DNA of 64,000 nt from Anaerolineales bacterium UBA2181 (GCA_002328075.1 DCVT01000011.1:1-64000), one strand, 5' to 3'; positions 45,340-53,808 are shown, numbered from the stretch's first letter. A program made the numbers and translations. The notes: generated by a model not told the origin, from the letters alone.

Positions 45340-46971
45340 ATGTCCTACACGCCCGCGATGCGAGAATCAATAGCCCGCGTTGAGGCCACCCGCGCTGCCC
45401 GGTTGGACGAAACCTATCCGCGGCTGGAGCACGAAGAGGCGCAGGCCGTGTTGCGCAAATACCACCCAGATTACGTTGCGGAGGGCATGCGCCAGTTGCG
45501 CGTCGGCCCGAACAAGGGTGATCGCACTCCGTTGGAGCTGGCGGATGTGCTCGAGGCTGCACCCGTCATCCAACCTGGCATGGTGGACCTGGACAGGGTG
45601 GACTTGGAGACCGATGTGCTGGTGGTGGGTGGCGGCGGCGCCGGCGCCAGCGCTGCCCTCCTGGCACAGGAACACGGCGCCCAAGTGACGCTGGTCACCA
45701 AGCTGCGGTTTGGCGACGCCAACACGATGATGGCACAAGGCGGGATCCAGGCGGCCGACAAGCCCAGCGACAACCCGGCCATCCACTATCTGGATGTTAT
45801 GGGTGGAGGCCATTTCACCAACGTTCCGGATTTGGTGGAGGCGCTGGTCATGGATGCGCCCTATGTGATCCAGTGGCTGGAGCGGCTGGGCTGCATGTTC
45901 AACAAGCGGCCGGATGGCGTGATGGAAACCATTCACGGTGGTGGCACCAGCCGCAAACGCATGCATTACGCGCGGGACTATTCGGGTGCGGAGATCATGC
46001 GGACGCTGCGGGATGAGGTGCGCTGCCGCCCGCAGATTCGGGTGCTAGAGTTCTGCCCCGTGGTAGAGCTGCTGACGGACGCAAATGGCACGGTTACGGG
46101 GGCGGTCCTCCTCAACCTGGAGAATCACGAGTACCTGGTGGCCCGGGCCAAAGCGGTGGTCCTGGCTACGGGCGGCAGCGGCCGGCTGCACTATCAGGGT
46201 TTCCCCTGTACCAACCACTATGGCGCTACGGCGGATGGATTGGTGTTGGGTTATCGTGTGGGTGCCGCGCTCTCCTTCCTTGACACCATGCAGTATCATC
46301 CCACCGGGGCGGCCTATCCAGAGCAGATCATGGGCCAATTGGTCACGGAAAAGGTCCGTGGTCTCGGCGCCCAGCTGTGCAACATCGACGGAGTGCAGTT
46401 TACGTTTCCGCTGGAACCACGAGACATCGAGTCGGCGGCCGTAATCCGCGAGTGCGTCGAGCACGGCAAGGGGATACCGACGCCGGCCGGCGGGGTAGGG
46501 GTCTGGCTGGATTCCCCGCTCATCGACCTGAAGCACGGCCCGGGAACGGTGGCTCGTGAGCTGCCTGCCATGATTCGCCAGTTTGGGCGATTCGATATCG
46601 ACATCACCCGCGAGCCGATGCTCATCTACCCGACGCTCCATTATCAGAATGGGGGCCTGACCATTGCCTCCGATGGGAGCACCGGTGTGGCCGGCCTCTT
46701 TGTGGCCGGAGAGGCGGCCGGTGGCATTCACGGCCGGAACCGGCTGATGGGCAACAGCCTGCTGGACATTGTGGTTTTTGGCCGGCGTGCCGGTCGGGCA
46801 GCGGCCAGTCACGCAGCAGGCGTGGCTCTGGGGCACGTGACGTTGGCACATCTTGATGCCTGGAACCAGACGCGCGCTGCAGAGGGTCTGGATGGTGCTC
46901 TCTTGTCTCCGATTCTATTGCCGGACTATACCCGGCACGATCGCACACCGCTGGCGGCGCCGGTCCGGTAA
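45340..46971 (+). CDS. Fumarate reductase/succinate dehydrogenase-type flavoprotein
   Basis: A 543-residue flavoprotein. After an unusual 90-residue N-terminal extension comes the FAD motif DVLVVGGGGAGASAAL (93-107). Active-site residues of the FrdA/SdhA type are kept: MQYHPTGA, the TEKVRG Glu/Arg, HYQNGG (substrate His) and GRNRLMGNSLLD (Arg). The His that carries covalent FAD is absent: the block reads ANTMMAQGG where FrdA has S-H-T-x-A-x-G-G. The FAD is thus non-covalent, as in TfrA, L-aspartate oxidase and fumarate reductase (cytoplasmic) forms. It is the last gene of the operon. With the TfrB-like protein it would form a soluble TfrAB-like pair. Confidence 0.88.
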   Translation: MSYTPAMRESIARVEATRAARLDETYPRLEHEEAQAVLRKYHPDYVAEGMRQLRVGPNKGDRTPLELADVLEAAPVIQPGMVDLDRVDLETDVLVVGGGGAGASAALLAQEHGAQVTLVTKLRFGDANTMMAQGGIQAADKPSDNPAIHYLDVMGGGHFTNVPDLVEALVMDAPYVIQWLERLGCMFNKRPDGVMETIHGGGTSRKRMHYARDYSGAEIMRTLRDEVRCRPQIRVLEFCPVVELLTDANGTVTGAVLLNLENHEYLVARAKAVVLATGGSGRLHYQGFPCTNHYGATADGLVLGYRVGAALSFLDTMQYHPTGAAYPEQIMGQLVTEKVRGLGAQLCNIDGVQFTFPLEPRDIESAAVIRECVEHGKGIPTPAGGVGVWLDSPLIDLKHGPGTVARELPAMIRQFGRFDIDITREPMLIYPTLHYQNGGLTIASDGSTGVAGLFVAGEAAGGIHGRNRLMGNSLLDIVVFGRRAGRAAASHAAGVALGHVTLAHLDAWNQTRAAEGLDGALLSPILLPDYTRHDRTPLAAPVR

Positions 46972-46998
46972 GCGCTTCTGTCTTTCTCCTCCTTTGTT

Positions 46999-47049
46999 GG
47001 CCCCTGGTCGGCGGTGGTTGACCGCCTGACCGGGGCCCTTTTCTTTTCC
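46999..47049 (+). terminator. Strong intrinsic terminator ending the hdr operon
   Basis: GGCCCC-GGTC-GGCGGT (46999-47015) pairs with ACCGCC-GACC-GGGGCC (47021-47037) with one bulge, loop of about five bases, followed by the T-rich tract CTTTTCTTTT. It lies 27 bases past the last stop. Confidence 0.88.
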
Positions 47050-47063
47050 GTAGGCGCCGGCGG

Positions 47064-47843
47064 TCAGGCAGCCGGGCGGTAGATATGGAACTGCCGGACC
47101 AACTCGGCCGCCACCGCCGCCAGCGCGGTTCCATCCGCCATGAGGGTCACCATCTGGTAGCCGCGGTCATATAGCGCTTGGGCCTCCTGCCAACCGGAGG
47201 CAATGGTTCCCAACACCTTGCCGGACGCTTTGACCCGGCTCTCGACCTGGCGCATGGCGTGTTGCACAGCCGGATCGGCCGGATTGCCCAGGAATCCCAT
47301 GTTGGTTGCCAGGTCCATGGGCCCGATGAACACGCCGTCGAGTCCCTCTACCTCCAGAATGCTGTCCACGTTCTCCACAGCGGTCGGCGTCTCCACCTGG
47401 GTGATGATGAGGAGTTGTTCGTTAGCCTGCCGGAAATAGTCGCCGGCCCGTTGCCCGTAGCCATGAGCACGGGGACTTGCGGCGACGCCGCGGATGCCTT
47501 GCGGCGGGTACCTGCACGCCCGAACAGCCGCTCGGGCCTCCTCGGCGGTGTTCACATACGGAATCACCAGACCACAAATCCCCGTGTCCAGCATCCGTTT
47601 GATGACCACCAGGTCGTTCCACGGCGCACGGGCCAGCGGAACCGCCCCCGTCCCTTTGATGGCTTGTACTTGTGCCACCAGCGTCGCCACGTCACCCGGA
47701 CCGTGCTCAAGATCCACCAGGATCCAGTCAAAGCCGGCTTCGGACAGTATCTCGGCCGTGACCGGGCTGGCCAACTGGGCCCAGGCGCCGGCAGTGAGGC
47801 GGCCCTCCCGCAGCATCTGTTTCAGGGGGTTGATAAAGGTCAT
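47064..47843 (-). CDS. HpcH/HpaI family aldolase
   Basis: A 259-residue class II aldolase of the HpcH/HpaI family. The opening LREGRLTAGAWAQLASP, WILVDLEHGPGD, catalytic Arg in VPLARAPWND, metal ligands Glu in ITQVETPTAVEN and Asp in GVFIGPMDLATNMG (S-D-L replaced by M-D-L) are visible. Members cleave 4-hydroxy-2-oxo acids into pyruvate and an aldehyde with Mg or Mn. Exact substrate unknown; an aldehyde product might link to the AORs, but this is speculation. ATG at 47843 has AAAGG upstream; a longer frame to 47879 is unlikely. Minus-strand TATAAT at 47891-47896 could be its -10 box. Confidence 0.9.
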   Translation of the reverse strand: MTFINPLKQMLREGRLTAGAWAQLASPVTAEILSEAGFDWILVDLEHGPGDVATLVAQVQAIKGTGAVPLARAPWNDLVVIKRMLDTGICGLVIPYVNTAEEARAAVRACRYPPQGIRGVAASPRAHGYGQRAGDYFRQANEQLLIITQVETPTAVENVDSILEVEGLDGVFIGPMDLATNMGFLGNPADPAVQHAMRQVESRVKASGKVLGTIASGWQEAQALYDRGYQMVTLMADGTALAAVAAELVRQFHIYRPAA

Positions 47844-47994
47844 GGCGGCGCCTTTCGTCGTATGAATGCTGGCATACATCTTGGCCTGGAATTATAACCG
47901 GTCAGGAGCAGGCGGCGAGCGTGCCGGGGGCTCATTGTTGACAGAAAGCGACGAGCTTTGGCAAACCGTGGTTTGCGGCCGGCACGGTGGAGAT

Positions 47995-48022
47995 TTGACA
48001 AAACTCGCGCGACTGATACCAT
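47995..48022 (+). promoter_or_regulatory. Promoter for the tyrS leader transcript
   Basis: TTGACA (47995-48000), 16-nt spacer and TACCAT (48017-48022). It would start a transcript near 48030, about 475 bases before tyrS, running into the terminator at 48188-48220. Confidence 0.5.
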
Positions 48023-48053
48023 TAGTCCATACCAGAGAACGCGAGTGACCAGG

Positions 48054-48158
48054 ATGACCGGCAAGAACACGCATCCCACGATGGCCCACTATGATGGCTA
48101 TTATGGCCCGTCCGGGAGACGGTCGCTTTGCGCTGATTCAGTGGCCAGGGCCGGCTAG
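48054..48158 (+). CDS. Possible Tyr-containing leader peptide upstream of tyrS (34 aa)
   Basis: A 34-codon frame from ATG to TAG contains three Tyr codons within five residues (HYDGYYG at residues 12-18). It sits between a promoter and an intrinsic terminator ahead of a tyrosyl-tRNA synthetase gene, the layout of a ribosome-mediated attenuator. The ribosome binding site is weak (AGG right before ATG). The alternative is a chance frame in a leader RNA. Confidence 0.35.
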   Translation: MTGKNTHPTMAHYDGYYGPSGRRSLCADSVARAG

Positions 48159-48187
48159 TTCAGGCCGGTCCCGCCGGGAAAGCAGTG

Positions 48188-48220
48188 AACGTGGAGCGAC
48201 CCCTCCACGTTTTTTTGTTT
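48188..48220 (+). terminator. Intrinsic terminator (attenuator-like) 285 bases upstream of tyrS
   Basis: A perfect nine-base stem AACGTGGAG (48188-48196) / CTCCACGTT (48203-48211) with a six-base loop, followed by a run of seven T, G and three T. No + strand protein gene precedes it except the mini-ORF, so it probably ends a short leader or regulates read-through into tyrS. Confidence 0.8.
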
Positions 48221-48504
48221 CTGGACGAGGCAAGTTCGTGGTATGCGTGGCGCCGTGTGTCGATGCCAACAGCGCGGAGGCGATTGGCCAGGCGGCAGTT
48301 ATCTGGTGGAAGAGATGGTCGCTAAAGATTTGGTTGACGAGGATCAGATGCGCAGCGCGATTTTGGCCAACACGTCTGACCTCGTCGCGGCGTCGATGGC
48401 GGCGAGGCGATAGTGGCGTGGGTGCTGACTGCAGCGATTCTGGTACAGTATGGATATGATGGCATGGTTAAGCTGGAGGCACGCATGGCAGACAAGGAGG
48501 TAGA

Positions 48505-49782
48505 ATGACGGATGTTTTTGAGGAGCTCCGCTGGAGAAACCTGGTGTACGATCACACCGAGGGCCTGCGGGAGCAGTTGGCTAACCCGCAGGTGACCGCG
48601 TACGTCGGTTTTGATCCGACGTCGGACAGCCTCCAGGTGGGAAATCTGTTGGCGTTGATGGGTTTGGCGCGGCTGCAACGTTACGGCCATACTCCGATTG
48701 CCGTTGCCGGTGGGGGAACGGGCATGATCGGGGACCCCAGCGGCAAAGCCACCGAAAGGCAGTTGTTGAGCCTGGACCAGGTGCGGTCCAACGTGGAGGC
48801 CATCCGGGGCCAGCTGGAACGGCTGCTTGATTTTCAGGTCCGCACAAACCCGGCACGGATTGTCAATAACGCGGACTGGCTGACCCGTCTCTCACTGATG
48901 GAGTTTCTTCGGGACATCGGCAAGCACTTTACCGTGAACTATATGGTGGCCAAGGATTCCGTCAAAAGTCGGCTGGAACATGAGGAGGGGATCTCGTACA
49001 CCGAATTCAGCTACATGCTCCTGCAGGCGTATGACTTTTTGCACCTCTTTGACCACCATGGCTGTACGGTTCAGGCCGGCGGCAGCGACCAGTGGGGCAA
49101 CATCACGGCCGGAGTGGAACTGATCCGGCGCATGCGTGGTGCCCGGGCATTCGGCTTGGTCTTTCCGCTGGTGACCAGTAATTCGGGCACCAAACTGGGC
49201 AAGACCGAACAGGGTACCGTCTGGCTCGATGCAAACCGTACCTCGCCCTACCGCTTCTACCAGTTCTGGCTAAACCAGGAGGATGCCGACGTGATTCCGT
49301 ACCTGGGATACTTTACCTGGCTAGAACGGGCGGAACTGGACGCACTGGCAGCCACCGTTGCCGATCGACCGGAGGAGAGGCAGGCACAACGCCGATTGGC
49401 CCAGGAGGTCACCCGCCTGGTGCACGGTGAGCCCGCGCTCGCTCGGGCCGAAAAGGCTGCCGGTGTTTTGTTCGGCGGTGACCTGGCAGGACTGGGAGCA
49501 GAGGACATCGCCGAAATTCTGGCCGATGTCCCTTCCAGCCAGGTGTCGCGAGTCGCGCTGCAAGGAGATGGGCTGGCTTTGGTGGACCTGCTGGTGCAGA
49601 CCGAGATCTGTCGAACCAAAGGCGAGGCCCGCCGGCTGGTGGAAGGCGGCGGAGTCTACCTCAACAACCGGCGTGCGGCGGACGCAAGCCAGTTTGTCAC
49701 GGCATCCGATGCCGTTGATGGACAGTACCTAGTTCTGCGCAAGGGAAAGAGGTCGTTTCACCTGGTGCGGTTGGTAGGTTAG
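48505..49782 (+). CDS. tyrS: Tyrosine--tRNA ligase (atypical HIGH motif)
   Basis: A 425-residue class I TyrRS, with Rossmann catalytic domain, anticodon-binding part and C-terminal S4 domain (EICRTKGEARRLVEGGGVYL). Tyrosine-binding blocks YTEFSYMLLQAYDFLHL and GGSDQWGNITAG are intact, and the KMSKS loop is KLGKTEQG, the normal K-F-G-K-T type. The HIGH motif, usually H-x-G-H, is Q-V-G-N in DSLQVGNLLALM: Asn at the last place is known in TyrRS, but the first His, which stabilises the transition state, is Gln. AAGGAGG is before the ATG. Regulation through the leader at 48.0-48.2 kb is likely. It may be the only TyrRS or a second copy. Confidence 0.93.
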   Translation: MTDVFEELRWRNLVYDHTEGLREQLANPQVTAYVGFDPTSDSLQVGNLLALMGLARLQRYGHTPIAVAGGGTGMIGDPSGKATERQLLSLDQVRSNVEAIRGQLERLLDFQVRTNPARIVNNADWLTRLSLMEFLRDIGKHFTVNYMVAKDSVKSRLEHEEGISYTEFSYMLLQAYDFLHLFDHHGCTVQAGGSDQWGNITAGVELIRRMRGARAFGLVFPLVTSNSGTKLGKTEQGTVWLDANRTSPYRFYQFWLNQEDADVIPYLGYFTWLERAELDALAATVADRPEERQAQRRLAQEVTRLVHGEPALARAEKAAGVLFGGDLAGLGAEDIAEILADVPSSQVSRVALQGDGLALVDLLVQTEICRTKGEARRLVEGGGVYLNNRRAADASQFVTASDAVDGQYLVLRKGKRSFHLVRLVG

Positions 49783-50634
49783 ATGAACGGACGCACGCAA
49801 CCCGCGACCAACTGGGTTCGGTTAGGCCTTGTTGGGTCGCAGGAGGGCGGGGCACCTATCTGAGCAGACGGTGAATGACAGCATACTGACCGATTTCGTG
49901 TGCGCCGGCAAGAGCGCTGTGGGCCGGCGCGTGCCCTTCCAGTTGGGTTGGCCCCTGGTGGAGTCTGACGCCGCGCTCGAGGCGCGGTCCGGAACATCGA
50001 CATCGGTTCTGTTCGCGAACCGGGGCGAGGAATCGTTTCGTCGCCGGTATGTAACAATCAATCGGCAAGTGTGCACCGGGCCGGCAGATCGGTTGCGCAG
50101 TAGGCCCCAGAGGTTGCCGAGCTGTCTGGCGCCGTGACCCGGTCCGTGTGCGCACCCGACGGCCTCCATCCCGTTCACACCGGCCGAGGGCCATTGGACT
50201 ACCTGCGTGGTGCCCTGTCATCGGTGGGCATCCCGCAAGGCAGCCGAGTGGCGGTCGTCCCGAATCCCCTGGTAGGCCCGCCGTGCGAGGGGGCCGTGAT
50301 CACGGCCCGACCATAGCTGACTGTTTTCCAGTCCCGCTGCTGGCCCAGCATGGCAGCGCCGTTGCCCGGGACAGCCCTTTTGGGCCAGCAGCTGAGCGGT
50401 GCGCGCCCCTGTCCGGCGCAGCGCCAGCCGAGAGAATCCTGCAAGTGCTTGAGCGAATCCGCCCACCTGGACCCGAATCGCTGGTGAAAAATCGGTCAGG
50501 TGTCAACGGGTGCCGGGAATGTGCCCCCGCGGATCCCGCGGCTGCCAAAGCGTGGGTCAACGTCGAGGTCTTGGCTTGGAGCAGACGCACCCCAACACCA
50601 ATCGCCCTGGTACGCGGTCCTGTCGTGGGCCCAA
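49783..50634. other. 850-base region without a confident gene
   Basis: Lies between the convergent tyrS and permease-methyltransferase genes. Frames in all directions are Arg/Pro/Ala-rich and lack start signals. A stretch near 50160-50316 (LDYLRGALSSVGIPQGSRVA) is somewhat protein-like and may be a gene relic. No tRNA, terminator or repeat array found. Confidence 0.45.
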
Positions 50635-52419
50635 CTACTTGCGGGTAAGCCGGTACCAGGCGGAACCGGCGCCCTGGTCCTGGCCGAACTCGACCCGGTC
50701 CACCGTGAATCCCGGGGCCAGGTAGGCCGAAACCTCGTCGGGGCTCAGGCCGATGATCTGGCCATGCCGGGATCGGGGAAGCCAGGAATACAGCAGAAAA
50801 CGGCCGCCGGGTCGCACCAGGCGCGCCAGACCGGCCGAGTAGGCCTCGCGGCCCCACGCTGGAACTGACGCCATGCAGCCGATGTCCAGGGCCAAATCAT
50901 AGGGTCCGGTGAGCATGCTGAGATCGGTAACATCCGCCTGAAGCAGTTGGACCGTCACCCCGGCTTGGGCTGCCTTGCGTTTGGCCTGCCGGATGGCTCG
51001 ACGAACAAAGTCCACCCCTGTTGCCTCCCACCCGTGTTGGGCAAGCGTAATGACGTTGGTGCCTGTTCCGCAACCCAGATCAAGCGCTCGGCCGGGCGCC
51101 GCCTGGTCCAGAAAGGCCAATAGCTCAGGCGGAGTGACGTTGGTATCCCAGGGTGTCACGCCGCGCCAGTAGCGGTAGGCGAAACGAAGACGCAAGATGA
51201 AATGGCGGGCGCGCAGCAGCAGGTCACGCCATCCTATCACCTCGGCCGGTGCCGGCATCAACCGGAAGAACGGGTCCCTGTCAAAAATCTTGTTGAGCGC
51301 ATAAGCGGCCACAACCCGGCCGGTGGCGATCACCGGAGCCGCCAGCACCGCGCCCAGCAATCCTGCGGTGGCGGTGCCGATCACTACCCCTGCGATGACC
51401 ACCACCGGCGGCAAGTCCGTGACGTGTCCTACAATGCGAGGCGTGATCAGATTTGATTCCAGTTGCTGAATAAGGGCAAAGAGTGCAACGACAATCAGCA
51501 TGAAGGTCAGGTTGCTGACGGGAAGGTAAGTAGATCCCTGTACAAGGGCGACAATCATCGCCGGGATGACGGAAAGGACCGGTCCGAGATTGGGAATGAG
51601 GTTGAGCACCCCGGCCACCAATCCCAAGATGAACGCTCCCGGAAGGCCAATGATTGCCGCGGCCACATAGGTGATGAGGCCCAGCAGAAAGCCCACAGTC
51701 ATCTGCCCGCGAAAGTAGGCCGACCAGACGGCGGCGACGAGCGCGACCAGCCGACGCAACTCTGGTTGGTGGGCATCGGGGGCGAAACCGATCAATCCGT
51801 GATAGATCCGCGGAGCGTCGATGGAGAGGTAGAGGGCCATCACGAATGTGAACACCAGGGCCAATGCTACCGAGGAGATGATGGTGGCGATGAAACGCAA
51901 GATGCTGGTGACCGAACCAAAGGCGGAAGGCACCATTCCCAACACCTGTTCCAGCGAAGCCAATTCGGGGGGCGCAGTGCCAGCCAGTGCCTCCAGCACC
52001 GGATCGACCAGCGGCGCCAGCGACAGGTGGAACCGGAAGACTTGAACTGTTCGAATGGCCTCCAGATGTTCCTCAAGATTCTCCACCTGATCCTGGAACC
52101 ATTCGACGAAGGCGTCCGCCCGGATGGCGCGCACCGCGTCGATCGAGGGCGGCGCCAGGATGACGGGCACCAGTGCCAGTACGGCCGCCAATAGGATGTA
52201 CGTCGTGAGAGCAGCCAACCCGCGGGGGAAGCGGAGCCGGGTGTGGAGAAAGCGGACGATGGGGTAGGTGAGGAATGCGATTATCAACGCCGCCACAATC
52301 ATGCCCAGCACCGAACGGCTGAGGTAAAGGATGGTCAAAAGGACCAACACAAGCCCCACTGCCACAAGGTATTTGGTGGTGGAAGGCCATCGAGTGGCGG
52401 CCGGCGATCTGTTCTCCAT
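50635..52419 (-). CDS. AI-2E/PerM-family permease fused to a SAM-dependent methyltransferase
   Basis: A 594-residue fusion. Residues about 15-375 are an AI-2E transporter (PerM/UPF0118) domain with about eight membrane helices and the family stretch LNLIPNLGPVLSVIPAM. Residues about 430-594 are a class I methyltransferase: RALDLGCGTGTNVITLAQ (SAM motif I), ATGVDFVRRAI (acidic residue of motif II), LALDIGCMASV and LVRPGGRFLLYSW. The linker contains YRYWRGVTPWDTNVTPPEL, typical of the methyltransferase start. The reading frame is continuous through the joint. PerM proteins export small molecules or Na+; what the enzyme methylates is unknown. It starts three bases after tnaA, so co-translated. 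Confidence 0.88.
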   Translation of the reverse strand: MENRSPAATRWPSTTKYLVAVGLVLVLLTILYLSRSVLGMIVAALIIAFLTYPIVRFLHTRLRFPRGLAALTTYILLAAVLALVPVILAPPSIDAVRAIRADAFVEWFQDQVENLEEHLEAIRTVQVFRFHLSLAPLVDPVLEALAGTAPPELASLEQVLGMVPSAFGSVTSILRFIATIISSVALALVFTFVMALYLSIDAPRIYHGLIGFAPDAHQPELRRLVALVAAVWSAYFRGQMTVGFLLGLITYVAAAIIGLPGAFILGLVAGVLNLIPNLGPVLSVIPAMIVALVQGSTYLPVSNLTFMLIVVALFALIQQLESNLITPRIVGHVTDLPPVVVIAGVVIGTATAGLLGAVLAAPVIATGRVVAAYALNKIFDRDPFFRLMPAPAEVIGWRDLLLRARHFILRLRFAYRYWRGVTPWDTNVTPPELLAFLDQAAPGRALDLGCGTGTNVITLAQHGWEATGVDFVRRAIRQAKRKAAQAGVTVQLLQADVTDLSMLTGPYDLALDIGCMASVPAWGREAYSAGLARLVRPGGRFLLYSWLPRSRHGQIIGLSPDEVSAYLAPGFTVDRVEFGQDQGAGSAWYRLTRK

Positions 52420-52422
52420 GGC

Positions 52423-53808
52423 TCAATTGGTCCGAGAGAGGGACTCGAATTCGGCGGTAAAGTGGCGCAGGAAGGGGGGCTCGTAGGTCATTCGGTAACC
52501 GCTGATGTCATCCCGCTTTTGGAGAATGGCAGCAAAGGTCTCTACGACATAGTCCAGGTGGGCCTGCGTGTAGGACCGGCGGGGCAACGCGAGGCGGACC
52601 AGTTCCAGCGGCGGAAATTGCCAGTCCCCATTCTCATCCCGGGTGGCAAAGGCAACGGCGCCCAATTCCGCCGATCGGATTCCTCCCTGGACGTAGAGCT
52701 CGACGCCCAGCGCCCACGCTGCCAGGTGTTCGGCTGGGATGTGGGGCAACAAAGCCCGCGCGTCGACGTACACGGCGTGGCCGCCAGGCGGTTGCACGCA
52801 AGGTACCCCCACCTCGGCCAGCGAATCGGCCAGATAGGCCGTCTGCCCCACACGATATGCCAGGTATTCAGGGTCCAGCCCTTCATACAGACCGCGCGCG
52901 ATTGCCTCCAGGTCGCGACCGGCCAGCCCGCCGTAGGTTGGGAAACCCTCGCGCAGGATGAGCTCCTGCTCCGCTCGCTGCATCAGGGCCGGGTCGTTCA
53001 TGCACAGCAGTCCGCCAATGTTGACCAATCCGTCCTTTTTTGCGCTCATGGTGCACCCGTCCGCATAGCTAAACATCTGCCGTGCGATTTCGAGGGGGCT
53101 CAAGGCTGCGTAACCCAGTTCGCGTTGCTGAATAAAGTAGGCGTTTTCCGCGTAACGGCACGCATCGATGAAAAAGGGGATTCGGTGCTCATGATACACG
53201 TTCGCCGTCTCTCGGAGGTTGGCCATGCTCACCGGTTGGCCGCCGCCGGCATTGTTGGTGACGGTGATCATACCAAAAGGGATGCCTTCCGGGCCAACTT
53301 GCTGAATCCAATTCTGCAATTTGCGCAGGTCCATGTTCCCTTTGAACGGGTGATGGCTGGATGGGTTCAAACCCTCGTCGATGAGCAGGTTGGTTGGGAT
53401 ACCGCCCCGGGCAGCGATGTTGGCCTGCGTCGTGTCAAAATGCATGTTGTTCGGGACCAAATTGCCTGGACGAACCAGCAGACTGCAGAGGATGTGCTCG
53501 GCCGCCCGGCCCTGGTGAGTGGGCACAAAGTGTCGAAAGCCGAAAATGTCGCGAACTGCGCTCTCGAGGCTGTAGTAGCTTCGGGAACACGCGTAAGCTT
53601 CGTCGCCCACCATCATCCCTGCCCACTGGTTATCCGACATGGCTCCCGTGCCGCTGTCGGTCAGCAGATCGATGAGGATGTCAGACGAACGCACCTTGAA
53701 TACGTTGTAGTGGGCAGCCCGGATGATTGTCCTGCGTTCGGCAGCGGTCGTCCGCCGAATGGGCTCGACTACTTTGATGCGGAAGGGTTCGGGAACGTAT
53801 CCTGCCAA
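52423..53808 (-). CDS. tnaA: Tryptophanase
   Basis: A 461-residue PLP beta-eliminating lyase (E. coli TnaA 471). The Schiff-base Lys is in TMSAKKDGLVNIGG. Three sites that separate tryptophanase from tyrosine phenol-lyase all favour tryptophanase: Asp in NMHFDTTQ (Thr in TPL), Leu in RSAELG (Arg in TPL) and His in FLRHFTAEF (Phe in TPL). The reaction is Trp to indole, pyruvate and ammonia. The start is a TTG at 53808 with GGAGG nine bases before, giving AGYVPEPFRIKVVEPI, which aligns with the E. coli N-terminus; the frame continues to 53835. No leader peptide like TnaC is apparent. It follows ltaE by 65 bases. Confidence 0.9.
   Translation of the reverse strand: MAGYVPEPFRIKVVEPIRRTTAAERRTIIRAAHYNVFKVRSSDILIDLLTDSGTGAMSDNQWAGMMVGDEAYACSRSYYSLESAVRDIFGFRHFVPTHQGRAAEHILCSLLVRPGNLVPNNMHFDTTQANIAARGGIPTNLLIDEGLNPSSHHPFKGNMDLRKLQNWIQQVGPEGIPFGMITVTNNAGGGQPVSMANLRETANVYHEHRIPFFIDACRYAENAYFIQQRELGYAALSPLEIARQMFSYADGCTMSAKKDGLVNIGGLLCMNDPALMQRAEQELILREGFPTYGGLAGRDLEAIARGLYEGLDPEYLAYRVGQTAYLADSLAEVGVPCVQPPGGHAVYVDARALLPHIPAEHLAAWALGVELYVQGGIRSAELGAVAFATRDENGDWQFPPLELVRLALPRRSYTQAHLDYVVETFAAILQKRDDISGYRMTYEPPFLRHFTAEFESLSRTN

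Noticed and set aside
45340..46971. L-aspartate oxidase (NadB)
   Set aside because: Length and non-covalent FAD fit, but there are no nadA/nadC neighbours, the N-terminus has a 90-residue extension, and an Fe-S partner and Hdr genes favour a TfrA/FrdA-like role. Not fully excluded.
48023..48220. T-box riboswitch upstream of tyrS
   Set aside because: The leader has a terminator but no T-box core (T-G-G-N-A-C-C-G-C-G) or linker elements; the closest stretch (TGGAGCGACC) does not match and could not pair with a tRNA-Tyr end.
50148..50648. 166-codon open frame on the plus strand
   Set aside because: Arg/Pro/Ala-rich with no ribosome binding site, overlapping the end of the permease-methyltransferase gene; a GC-rich artefact.
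52423..53808. Tyrosine phenol-lyase
   Set aside because: The stretch around the PLP Lys is TPL-like (KKDGLVNIGG), but all three substrate-discriminating sites match tryptophanase.
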